Assembly: GCA_023138875.1 (NCBI GenBank)
Contig: JAGLOO010000008.1
Coordinates: 23,908-87,907, forward strand
Length of the DNA: 64,000 nt
Direction: 5' to 3'
Origin: Bacteroidales bacterium
GTDB taxonomy: Bacteria; Bacteroidota; Bacteroidia; Bacteroidales; GCA-2748055
A model generated the notes under the pieces. The model did no database searches, was not told the origin of the DNA, and saw only the letters and a list, made by a program, of their open reading frames with translations. The position numbers were made by a program, and so were the translations under genes. Below are positions 8,476 to 15,803 of the stretch, piece after piece; the stretch's first letter is position 1, and the number at the start of each line of letters is the position of its first letter.

Positions 8476-10243
8476 GGCTCACCTCCTTTCTTCCCAGGGT
8501 CCACCTGACCGATTGTTTGTATTCCTTCCACATTTTTGCATAGAGTCCCTTCTCTTGAAGCAATTCCTCGTGTTGCCCCTCTTCGACAATCTTCCCCCGG
8601 TTGATTACAATGATCCTGTCGGCATCCATTACCGAACTCAAGCGGTGGGCAATCATCAATACCGTTTTTCCCTTGCCCAGCTCCCTGAGGCCCTGCTGTA
8701 TAAGGTGTTCGTTCTCCGGATCGGCAAAGGCCGTGGCCTCATCCAGCACAACAATGGGTGCATCCTTCAACATGGCCCTTGCCAGGGCCATACGCTGTTG
8801 CTCCCCTCCTGAAAGATAGGTACCTTCAACACCGATACGGGTATCTAATCCATTTGGAAGCCGCTCGAGGATCTCCTCACACTGAGCCATCAGCAAGGCC
8901 TTCTGCATCTCTGCTTCCGTAGCATCCGGCTTCCCAAAGAGCAGGTTCTCCCGGAGACTGGTTTTAAAAAGCCGTGTATTCTGAAACACGAAGGATATGG
9001 AGTCCATGAGATCTTCATTAGCCATGTTGCGGACATCCACACCGCCAATCCTTACACTCCCCTCATCCACATCCCAGAAACGGGGTATCAGCCTGGCCAT
9101 GGTGGTCTTTCCCCCGCCGGAAGCCCCCACCAGGGCAACACGACTTCCCTCTGGAACTGTGAAGCTAACCCCATCCACAGCTCTCTGTCCGCTTCCGGGA
9201 TAACTGAAACTCACATTTTTAAACCGGATATCAAAAGTTTTGGGTCTGGAACCCTCGGTTGCCTCGGGGAGCAGGGTGCCGGATAGGAGTTCTTCCATCC
9301 GATTAATAGCTTCCGTGGCCTGAGCACCGGCCTGGTTCAGGTACATATTCCGCATGATGGACTGGGCGAAAACCGGGGTAATAAGAATATAGAAGAACAG
9401 GTTCAGCACCACTCCGGCCAGGTTCCCGGTATTGCCAATCAGCAAAATAGCCACCGGAACCAGGAAAAAGGCAAAGCCGTTTATCATGACGGTGTAGGTG
9501 GACATGGATTTTTCCCAGTTACGGGTGTATTCAGACACCATGTCCCGGTAACGGAGAATACTGGCATGGAAATTTTTAAAGGAAAACACAGTCTGCTGGA
9601 AGACCTTCACCACGGGGATCCCCCGGACATATTCCACCGCTTCGGTATTCATCTCTTCCAGTGAATTCATATACTGGTTCATGAAATACCTGCCCTTTCC
9701 TCCCATCATGAAGGCCATAACCCCCATGGCCGAGAAAATGGGTACCAGGCAGGCCAGGCCAAGTCTCCAGTCAAAGACAAAGATCAGTACCAGGGTTCCC
9801 AGGGGCGCAAGGATGGTCCCGGCCAGATCGGGAAGCTGGTGAGCCAGAAAACCATGGGTAATACTTACATTGTCATCTATGATCTTCCGAATGCGCCCTA
9901 CGGTTTGCTGGTTGAAAAAGCCCAGGGGCTGATCAAGGATCCGTTTCATAGCATCCCCCCTCATTCGCGACTCCACACGAAAGGCTACCAGGTGCGATAC
10001 GGTCAGGGCCAGGAAGTAGAGTACGACCCCGGAAACTGCTGTTCCCACCGCCCACCAGGCATAGGTGCTGATTTGTTCATGTGCCTCATCAGCCGCCACT
10101 CTGAATAGTATACGGGCAATGAGCCAGATAAAAATGTAGGGCAGCATCCCGCACAGGGTGCTGAGGGCTGACAGGACCATGGCTCCTGGCAGGAAGCCCC
10201 GGCGGCCCTTCAGATAGGTCTTGAGCATAAATAAGATCTTCAT
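8468..10243 (-). CDS. Half-ABC transporter (permease-ATPase), first gene of the haem operon
   Basis: 591 residues from ATG at 10243, chosen because AAGGAAA lies directly before it and the next residues (MKILFMLKTYLKGRRGF) lead straight into the first membrane helix. A longer frame starting at 10345 adds 34 polar residues without family likeness. It has six helices, then Walker A GASGGGKTT (about 370), signature LSGGEQQRMALARAML (about 475) and Walker B IVVLDEATAFADPENE. The ATAFADPENE form is one I associate with Irt/Ybt-type siderophore half-transporters. It is the first gene after the divergent intergenic region and would form a heterodimer with the overlapping downstream half-transporter. 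Confidence 0.85.
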   Translation of the reverse strand: MKILFMLKTYLKGRRGFLPGAMVLSALSTLCGMLPYIFIWLIARILFRVAADEAHEQISTYAWWAVGTAVSGVVLYFLALTVSHLVAFRVESRMRGDAMKRILDQPLGFFNQQTVGRIRKIIDDNVSITHGFLAHQLPDLAGTILAPLGTLVLIFVFDWRLGLACLVPIFSAMGVMAFMMGGKGRYFMNQYMNSLEEMNTEAVEYVRGIPVVKVFQQTVFSFKNFHASILRYRDMVSEYTRNWEKSMSTYTVMINGFAFFLVPVAILLIGNTGNLAGVVLNLFFYILITPVFAQSIMRNMYLNQAGAQATEAINRMEELLSGTLLPEATEGSRPKTFDIRFKNVSFSYPGSGQRAVDGVSFTVPEGSRVALVGASGGGKTTMARLIPRFWDVDEGSVRIGGVDVRNMANEDLMDSISFVFQNTRLFKTSLRENLLFGKPDATEAEMQKALLMAQCEEILERLPNGLDTRIGVEGTYLSGGEQQRMALARAMLKDAPIVVLDEATAFADPENEHLIQQGLRELGKGKTVLMIAHRLSSVMDADRIIVINRGKIVEEGQHEELLQEKGLYAKMWKEYKQSVRWTLGRKEVSHA

Positions 10244-10599
10244 TTTCCTTTGTCTTGAGTCTCGCTTACAGATTGTATTTCCCCGTTTCTCATCTACTCT
10301 TCCCGGAGCAGCCTGAAACTTCCTGCCATATGCAGCCTTGTCCAATGTTCATTCACCGATTGCCTGAGTACGATCATTGTTTTTGATTTTAGAAGTTTAA
10401 AGTAACAGGCAGACAAGGGATATTGCAATCATTATTAATGGTGAAATAATCCCTGGCCCTTCATCAGATTTGGGGAGCGTGTCTTACTCCCCATTAATCA
10501 GGAGGAATATCCCGAAATACCCTCAATTATTGGGATTGGATTATCTCTGCATGTTCACTTCTTTTGTTATTCGAATTCAACTTAAAAAAATCACAAACA
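10244..10599. promoter_or_regulatory. Divergent control region between two iron-uptake operons
   Basis: This gap of about 356 bases separates the two divergently transcribed operons and must hold both promoters. A 7-bp inverted repeat, TGGGGAG/CTCCCCA (10471-10493), could be an operator or hairpin. An AT-rich stretch near 10424-10445 (TGCAATCATTATTAATGG) loosely recalls an iron-box half-site, but the match is too weak to call. No convincing Bacteroidota -33/-7 pair was located by eye. Confidence 0.4.
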
Positions 10600-11298
10600 A
10601 TGAAAACGAAATCATGGTTATTCCTTGCATTATTTACCTTCCTGGCCGGGACGGTATTTGTGGCATGTGACGAAAACGGAAACAACGATCCCGATCCCAA
10701 TGAAGGGAAATTCGAAAGCCTGGAATCCCCCTACCTTATCTGTGCCAACCGAAATCCAGGCGGTGTGGGATTCGACTTTGAGTACAGGGAGGACACTGGA
10801 GGTGGAAACAACATCGATTCCACAACGGTAACCGACTTCGAAGAGGACATTGTGATCAAGACCATAAAGGGAGAAAAGCCCGATGGCAGCCTGGGCGGAG
10901 CCCCATACATCAAGTTATACGACAATTCGGTGGAAGCGGTGAACTATTCCAGCGTGGATCCATCCTGCACAGGCATGACCGGATTTAACGCATTAAGCAG
11001 TTCGAATATACAGAGCTATTCCCTGCAGAATGATGATGAAAGCTTTGATGTTTCGACTGTACCCACCGGGGACACAGGAAAACCCATCATGGCGGACCTG
11101 ATGACCGAATACGGTAAACTGGCCATTGGCATCAAATGGAAAACTGCCGCCAACAACAAAGTGGCCGATGACGAACCTGTCTGGATCATCAAGACCCGCG
11201 ACGGACGCCTTGTTAAACTCATTGTAAGCGATTTTCCCGCCGATCCGGCTCCTACTTCCACCGGCTTTATTTCCATCAGTTGGGATTTTGTAGACTAA
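10600..11298 (+). CDS. Predicted lipoprotein, possibly HmuY-like
   Basis: 232 residues from ATG at 10600 (MKTKSWLFLALF), preferred over an in-frame ATG 12 codons upstream because the signal sequence begins here. The lipobox is TVFVAC. The mature protein starts with an Asp/Asn-rich linker (DENGNNDPDPNEG) and has no strong motif, but its C-terminal section, WIIKTRDGRLVKLIVSDF followed by GFISISWDFVD, has the feel of the last strands of HmuY-type proteins (a KTxDGxxxKLxxxDF strand, then xGxIxxxYxF). It lies 61 bp before a TonB receptor gene, the usual place for a partner surface lipoprotein. Ligand unknown. The HmuY call is tentative. Confidence 0.6.
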   Translation: MKTKSWLFLALFTFLAGTVFVACDENGNNDPDPNEGKFESLESPYLICANRNPGGVGFDFEYREDTGGGNNIDSTTVTDFEEDIVIKTIKGEKPDGSLGGAPYIKLYDNSVEAVNYSSVDPSCTGMTGFNALSSSNIQSYSLQNDDESFDVSTVPTGDTGKPIMADLMTEYGKLAIGIKWKTAANNKVADDEPVWIIKTRDGRLVKLIVSDFPADPAPTSTGFISISWDFVD

Positions 11299-11359
11299 GA
11301 TGAAATCCAGATCATTTACACCCCAGATCAGGGATCATGTGGCAGAAAAACAGGTTTAA

Positions 11360-13690
11360 ATGAGTATTCTGAAAACCAGGAACCGGTTCGCCGCAGGTGG
11401 ACTGGTTCTTGCAATGGCATTGATGATCGTTCCTTTGTCTGCTGCAAAGGCACAGGACGCACTCCGGGTTGTGGGACAGGTGGAAGACAGGCAGAGCGGA
11501 AAGCCCGTGGCCTTTGCCAATATATCCGTCCGGAACAGTCCGCATGGCACTTCCAGCGGGGAGGACGGGAGCTTTGAAATTAAAATCAAAAAGACGGAAG
11601 GCACCGTATTGGTAATCAGTCATATTAATTTCTACAAACAGGAAGTCAGGCTTGGATCCACTACACCCGGCAGTGATCTCCTCGTTAAACTGGAACCCAA
11701 ATCCACTCAGATATCCGATGTGGTCGTATCCGCATCCCTGTATGAGCAGCAGAAGCTTAAACTAACCCGGTCGGCCAGTGTGATCTCCCACCGGCAGATC
11801 GTGGATAAGATGAACTCGAACCTGACCGACATGCTGTCGGCCACTCCTGGCTTCACCCAGGTCTGGGAGTACCATTCGCCCATTATTCTCCGCGGACTGA
11901 ATTCCAACCGGCTGGTCATCATGAAAGACGGCAACCGGCGTATTGGCACCTTTCCTGGCGGATATTTCGGGCAGGACATGAACATCTACGATACCCGGAA
12001 AGTGGAAATAATCAAGGGGCCCGGCTCGGTCATCTACGGTAGCGGGGCCATATCAGGGATCATCAATGTACTCAGTAATACTCCGTTCGGGCAAGGAAAG
12101 ACCTCCGCCCACATCCTGTCCGGATATGGAAGCAACAATAACGAATTCCTGGAAATGGCCCGGGTCTGTCACAAGGGAGAAAGCTTCGGAATCTCTGTAA
12201 ACGGGAAATACCGGAAGACCAGGAACATGGTCTACGGGAACGGGGAGGAAGCGGAGAACAGTGCTGTGGAGGACCGCGACCTGGCCCTGAATACCGGGGT
12301 GAAGCTGGGGAAAAACCAGGAACTACTCCTCAATGCAAGCTACCACTACGGCGACTGGGGAAAGCCCCGGGGTTTCAACGGCCCCACCAAATATTTCACC
12401 AGGATCAATAACCTGGAAGAAAACCTGCATGCCGATTTGGGTTATTCCTGGACCCCGGGAGGCATTGTAGAAGCCGTGCATGTGAATCTGTATTACGATG
12501 ACGGCATGCGCGACTACCACCAGTATCGCTACAGTGAGATCAGCGGTAATCTCAGTTCCCTGGATGTGGTCCACTATAAAAGTAACTATGGAGGAGGCCG
12601 CCTGTTCGCCATCCTGAAGCCCTGGTCCGGCAACCGGCTCAGCCTGGGAGCGGATGCCTACCTTTTCCGACTGGACAATCCCACCACTGTATACGATTAC
12701 TATTACGGGACCGAGGGAACCATTGATGGATATACCAACGCCGGACAGCAGGACATCGGCATCTTCCTCAACGATGAATGGGAAGTTAGCAATAAGCTTC
12801 GCATTGTTGCTGGTATCCGCTATGACATGGCCACCGTCCAGGAAGGGGAAAGCACCGGCGGAGATGAGCGGACACAGATCCGGAAAGCCCTGAGCGGAAA
12901 TACCGGACTGGTATTCTCCCCCACCCAACACAGTCACCTCTCCTTCAACGTAGGACGGGCATTCCGCATGCCCACTGCCGAGGAACTCTTTACCCAGATC
13001 ATTTCCTGCAAGGGCATTAAGGTGGGTAACCCGGAACTGAGACCCGAGTACAGCTGGAACCTGGACCTGGGCTGGAGGGGAGAAACCCTGGAAAAAAAAC
13101 TGAATTACGACCTGAGCCTCTTCCATATCCGCCTGCATGACTTCATCAACGAAGCTCCTGTGGCCGATGACCCGGATGTGGATTTCACCTATATCAATAC
13201 CAATGCCACCCTGTCGGGAGGCGAGCTTTCCCTCTCCTACCGTTTCGATGGCGTGTTTTCCCCGGCCAATGCGCTCTATGCCGGACTGGGGGCTGCCTAC
13301 GTATTCGGGATTGATCTGTCGGACGAGGAAAACGCCCCCCTTTTCGGAATTCCTCCCTTAAACACCACCCTGGAGCTTCACTACCGGGGCACGGTAAATA
13401 AGACCTGGCTAACCGGCTACAGCCTGAAAGCCGAGTGCGAAATGGCCGCAGCCCAGGACCGCATCCCAACACCCCCGGAAGGAACCGAAGGAGGGCCCTG
13501 GGGATATATTCCTTCCGATCCCCATGCGGTATTGAACCTTTCGGCCGGACTAAATTCCAACGCGCTTCCCGGTCATCCCAAGCTGCGCGTCATCGTGAAT
13601 AACGTATTTGATTTGGATTATCAGCCTTATGGTTCCTACATTCCTGCCATGGGACGGAACATCAAGCTGGTTCTCACCTTCGACATTTAA
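11360..13690 (+). CDS. TonB-dependent receptor (second iron/haem-type operon)
   Basis: 776 residues. The signal peptide ends near AAKAQ. A carboxypeptidase-regulatory-like domain follows (about 32-110), then the plug (about 125-240) with IILRGLNSNRLVIMKDGNRR and a VEIIKGPGSVIYGSGAISGIINVL core. The barrel contains FNVGRAFRMPTAEELFTQ (compare the receptor at 817-3036) and ends GRNIKLVLTFDI. It is the second gene of a plus-strand operon divergent from the haem operon, between the predicted lipoprotein and the OB-fold-like lipoprotein. The GRAFRMPTAEELF stretch places it with siderophore, haem or cobalamin receptors rather than SusC glycan receptors. A metal-chelate substrate is likely but not identified. 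Confidence 0.87.
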   Translation: MSILKTRNRFAAGGLVLAMALMIVPLSAAKAQDALRVVGQVEDRQSGKPVAFANISVRNSPHGTSSGEDGSFEIKIKKTEGTVLVISHINFYKQEVRLGSTTPGSDLLVKLEPKSTQISDVVVSASLYEQQKLKLTRSASVISHRQIVDKMNSNLTDMLSATPGFTQVWEYHSPIILRGLNSNRLVIMKDGNRRIGTFPGGYFGQDMNIYDTRKVEIIKGPGSVIYGSGAISGIINVLSNTPFGQGKTSAHILSGYGSNNNEFLEMARVCHKGESFGISVNGKYRKTRNMVYGNGEEAENSAVEDRDLALNTGVKLGKNQELLLNASYHYGDWGKPRGFNGPTKYFTRINNLEENLHADLGYSWTPGGIVEAVHVNLYYDDGMRDYHQYRYSEISGNLSSLDVVHYKSNYGGGRLFAILKPWSGNRLSLGADAYLFRLDNPTTVYDYYYGTEGTIDGYTNAGQQDIGIFLNDEWEVSNKLRIVAGIRYDMATVQEGESTGGDERTQIRKALSGNTGLVFSPTQHSHLSFNVGRAFRMPTAEELFTQIISCKGIKVGNPELRPEYSWNLDLGWRGETLEKKLNYDLSLFHIRLHDFINEAPVADDPDVDFTYINTNATLSGGELSLSYRFDGVFSPANALYAGLGAAYVFGIDLSDEENAPLFGIPPLNTTLELHYRGTVNKTWLTGYSLKAECEMAAAQDRIPTPPEGTEGGPWGYIPSDPHAVLNLSAGLNSNALPGHPKLRVIVNNVFDLDYQPYGSYIPAMGRNIKLVLTFDI

Positions 13691-13712
13691 ATTTCAATTA
13701 ATCATCAGAGCC

Positions 13713-14255
13713 ATGAAAATAAAACTGCTTTACACCTGTCTCATCCTGCTTTCCCTGTGTATCCATTCCTGTAATTCAGGAAGTAAATCCCCCGGCAGTA
13801 GCCAGGAAGCCAAACAGGCGCCCCTGCTTGAATCCGAGTACCTGGGTGTGGGAGAAGTATTCCTCAGGGGAAAGGAGCTGGCCGGTCAGGAAATCAAGGT
13901 AAAGGGAATCGTGGAGCACGTATGCAAGCATACCTGGAAACGTTTTAAAATCGTGGATGCGGATGACAGCGCATTCATCAAAGTGGAGCTGGGGGAGGAC
14001 TTCCCCACCCTTGATGCCTCCCTCCTGGGACATACCGCCTATGTAAGGGGGAAACTGGTCCCTGTACAAATGGATGCAAAGGCAGTGGAAGCCTGGGAAA
14101 AAAAGACAAGGGAAAACCACAAGGGAGAAGAGGAAACGGCCCATTTCAAGGAAGAGATCGCCATGATCCAGGAAATCCATCAGCAGATCGTAAACGGGGA
14201 GATCCCTTTTCATATGGCCCTTACCCTGGAAGCCACTTCCTATGAGATCAGGTAA
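13713..14255 (+). CDS. OB-fold-like lipoprotein with HVCKH motif
   Basis: 180 residues from ATG at 13713, where the signal sequence MKIKLLYTCLILLSLCIHSC begins. A longer upstream frame overlaps the receptor gene and adds no signal. The core (about 45-115) reads GQEIKVKGIVEHVCKHTWKRFKIVDADDSAFIKVELGEDF, quoted here as two blocks around the HVCKH motif, followed by AYVRGKLVPVQMD. This alternation of strands is like an OB-fold of the kind seen in DUF4920-type and CcmE-type proteins. The His-Cys-x-His arrangement could bind metal or haem. The C-terminus is a charged helix, EKKTRENHKGEEETAHFKEE. It overlaps the next gene by 14 nt, so it belongs to the operon. Periplasmic metal handling is inferred. 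Confidence 0.6.
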   Translation: MKIKLLYTCLILLSLCIHSCNSGSKSPGSSQEAKQAPLLESEYLGVGEVFLRGKELAGQEIKVKGIVEHVCKHTWKRFKIVDADDSAFIKVELGEDFPTLDASLLGHTAYVRGKLVPVQMDAKAVEAWEKKTRENHKGEEETAHFKEEIAMIQEIHQQIVNGEIPFHMALTLEATSYEIR

Positions 14256-14781
14256 AAAAAGCCTGCGACAATGGCTCAGAGAGCTGCACCGCGACATCGG
14301 CTACTTTGCGGTAGGCATGAGCCTGGTCTACGCCCTGTCGGGTTTCTTTCTTTCCCATAAAAACGTCTTTACGGCCACCCGGACAGAAAGCGCTGAACTA
14401 AGTCTGGCAACCGGAATGGACCTGTCAGAGTTCAGGGAAACCATGGACAGCGAATCGGATGTGGATCTCACCCACAGCAGGCTGAAGGGTGAATACATTA
14501 GCTTCTATTTTGAAGGCGGGGAAGGTGATTATCATGTCCCCACCGGCCGGGTTCAATACGAACGCTATTTCAGGCGAGGCCTGATGCTCTTCATCAACCA
14601 GTTACACCTGAATCAGCGAAAAGGCTGGGTGGCCGTGGCCGATGTGTTCTCCTTCCTGCTGGTGTTCCTGGCCCTGAGTGGACTTGTAATGGTTAGGGGA
14701 AGGAAGGGTTTCCTGACACGGGGTATCTGGTTCATGTTGCTTGGTTTCATTCTTATCCTTATCTTCATCTGGATTCAATAA
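14242..14781 (+). CDS. PepSY-associated membrane protein
   Basis: 179 residues with three membrane helices: residues about 20-38 after LRELHRDIGYFAVGMSLVYALSGF, about 133-152 (DVFSFLLVFLALSGLVMV) and about 160-178. The LHRDIGY start, the NQLHLNQRKGW loop and the membrane arrangement match the short PepSY_TM family found in iron-regulated operons, some members of which are thought to reduce or handle siderophore iron at the inner membrane. The full-length PepSY_TM proteins are two to three times longer, so this is the minimal form. Translation is coupled to the preceding lipoprotein gene by overlap. Confidence 0.72.
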   Translation: MRSGKKSLRQWLRELHRDIGYFAVGMSLVYALSGFFLSHKNVFTATRTESAELSLATGMDLSEFRETMDSESDVDLTHSRLKGEYISFYFEGGEGDYHVPTGRVQYERYFRRGLMLFINQLHLNQRKGWVAVADVFSFLLVFLALSGLVMVRGRKGFLTRGIWFMLLGFILILIFIWIQ

Positions 14782-14790
14782 ACACCCGAC

Positions 14791-15036
14791 ATGAAACTAC
14801 TTAATACCGGGAGCCATACAGTGGCCCAACCCTCCACCTTCATGATCACCCGGGGCGTAATGAAAGGCTATATAAAACGCCCCCTGCTCCTGCTGATCGC
14901 TTCCAAACTCAGCTTCCCGAGATACCGCAAAGGTATTAACCTGGACCTGCCAGTTGATTTCATTGATGACTACGGTTTCCTGGCCTGGCTCTATCTCCGC
15001 ATGCAGAAGAAGATGGAAAAGGAAATCAAGCGATGA
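14791..15036 (+). CDS. Small uncharacterised protein, last gene of the operon
   Basis: 81 residues, starting 9 bp after the PepSY-type gene. It has a basic, weakly hydrophobic middle (GYIKRPLLLLIASKLSFPRYRKG) and a charged C-terminal helix (LRMQKKMEKEIKR). No family recognised. The close spacing, the absence of any rival frame and the end of the operon here favour a real gene, possibly a small membrane-associated accessory. Confidence 0.5.
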   Translation: MKLLNTGSHTVAQPSTFMITRGVMKGYIKRPLLLLIASKLSFPRYRKGINLDLPVDFIDDYGFLAWLYLRMQKKMEKEIKR

Positions 15037-15535
15037 CATCGAAGCATCAATATATGGATAGCATTTCAAGGTTTGACACTATTGTCCTGAAACAGAAAGG
15101 GATTTTCGTCCCGCCTCACTGGACTACTCATTGCGGATCAGGCCAAAACCGCCCCAAGATCAGCCAGATCAACCTTCTTCTCCCTCGAAGAAGGTTCGAA
15201 CTTCGTTCAAATCCGACAAAGCAGGTACATCAAATTTGCTTCTTGTCGTAATTATCAATCACTTACAATAATGATAATCAAAATCCTGGAAAAGAGAAAG
15301 CAGATAAAAGTTGTATGAAAATAGTGTGAAAACAAAAAGCTACTTATAACAAGTAGTGTGCTGTAAGTAGCTGATAATGAGTGTAGCGAGAGGGAGGTTT
15401 TTCGCCTCATTACATGAGGCTCAAGAAGTCTGGTTGGGAGGCTTAACAAATGAAAAGCCTTTTGCTCGTTTTACTCACAAAATGGTCTTTTTCCCTTATG
15501 TCCTTAATGAAAGCAAGCTTTCAACGTCCAAAATG
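15037..15535. other. Gene-free, hairpin-rich stretch with GIY-YIG-like scar
   Basis: No credible gene in about 500 bases. It contains three good inverted repeats: 10 bp at 15171-15196 (AACCTTCTTC/GAAGAAGGTT), 9 bp at 15338-15372 (AGCTACTTA/TAAGTAGCT, with a nested 6-bp hairpin) and 7 bp around 15401-15417 (GCCTCAT/ATGAGGC). A 14-base copy of the 3' end of the neighbouring tRNA-Met begins at 15382. Bases 15470-15515 could encode HKMVFFPYVLNES, which faintly resembles the start of small GIY-YIG nucleases often seen beside tRNA genes in this phylum. Most likely the scar of a lost small element. Confidence 0.4.
15382..15395. repeat. Direct repeat of the tRNA-Met 3' end (att-like)
   Basis: GTAGCGAGAGGGAG at 15382-15395 is identical to 15574-15587, which covers the 3' end of the tRNA-Met gene (acceptor strand and part of the T-stem). 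The copies lie 192 bases apart in the same orientation, the arrangement left when an element integrates at, or is lost from, a tRNA 3' end. Confidence 0.6.
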
Positions 15536-15536
15536 T

Positions 15537-15573
15537 TAAAAGCCCCTCTGATTTCATCAGAAAGGCTTTTTTT
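15537..15573 (-). terminator. Intrinsic terminator of tRNA-Met
   Basis: Directly after the tRNA in its direction of transcription, AAAGCCTTTCTGAT and ATCAGAGGGGCTTTT form a long stem closed by GAA, ending in a T-run. It has T or A tracts on both sides and could work in both directions. Confidence 0.75.
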
Positions 15574-15574
15574 G

Positions 15575-15648
15575 TAGCGAGAGGGAGACTTGAACTCCCG
15601 ACCTCATGATTATGAATCATGCGCTCTAACCACCTGAGCTACCTCGCC
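15575..15648 (-). tRNA. tRNA-Met (CAT)
   Basis: A 74-nt cloverleaf on the minus strand. The acceptor GGCGAGG pairs with TCTCGCT (two G-U pairs). The D-stem is GCTC/GAGC, the anticodon stem CATGA/TCATG with loop TTCATAA, the T-arm GGGAG-TTCAAGT-CTCCC, and the discriminator is A. CCA is not encoded. The CAT anticodon with a paired acceptor end points to elongator Met. A lysidine-modified tRNA-Ile2 cannot be excluded by reading alone. Confidence 0.93.
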
Positions 15649-15803
15649 ATCATTTCTTGTAGAACTTTCGGGCTGCAAATATAGTTTTTTTTAAGATTAC
15701 AACAATAAGAAATCTGGTCTCACAGGCAGGCCTGGGGATTTGGGATTATGGGTATCGCTGTTTTTTCATATATTACATGATATAGAAGACAGGAGGTTAA
15801 ACT

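Noticed and set aside
10424..10445. Fur-box-like AT stretch in the divergent region
   Set aside because: Match to the consensus is too weak to call by eye; kept only as a remark.
12323..13138. 271-codon minus-strand frame inside the second TonB receptor gene
   Set aside because: Antisense shadow; the receptor frame has clear motifs throughout.
15033..15251. 72-codon frame after the second iron operon
   Set aside because: Composed of hairpin DNA, no family likeness, poor coding character.
15262..15285. AATGATAATCA iron-box-like sequence
   Set aside because: Lies downstream of the operon with no gene start nearby on either strand, and the match is partial.
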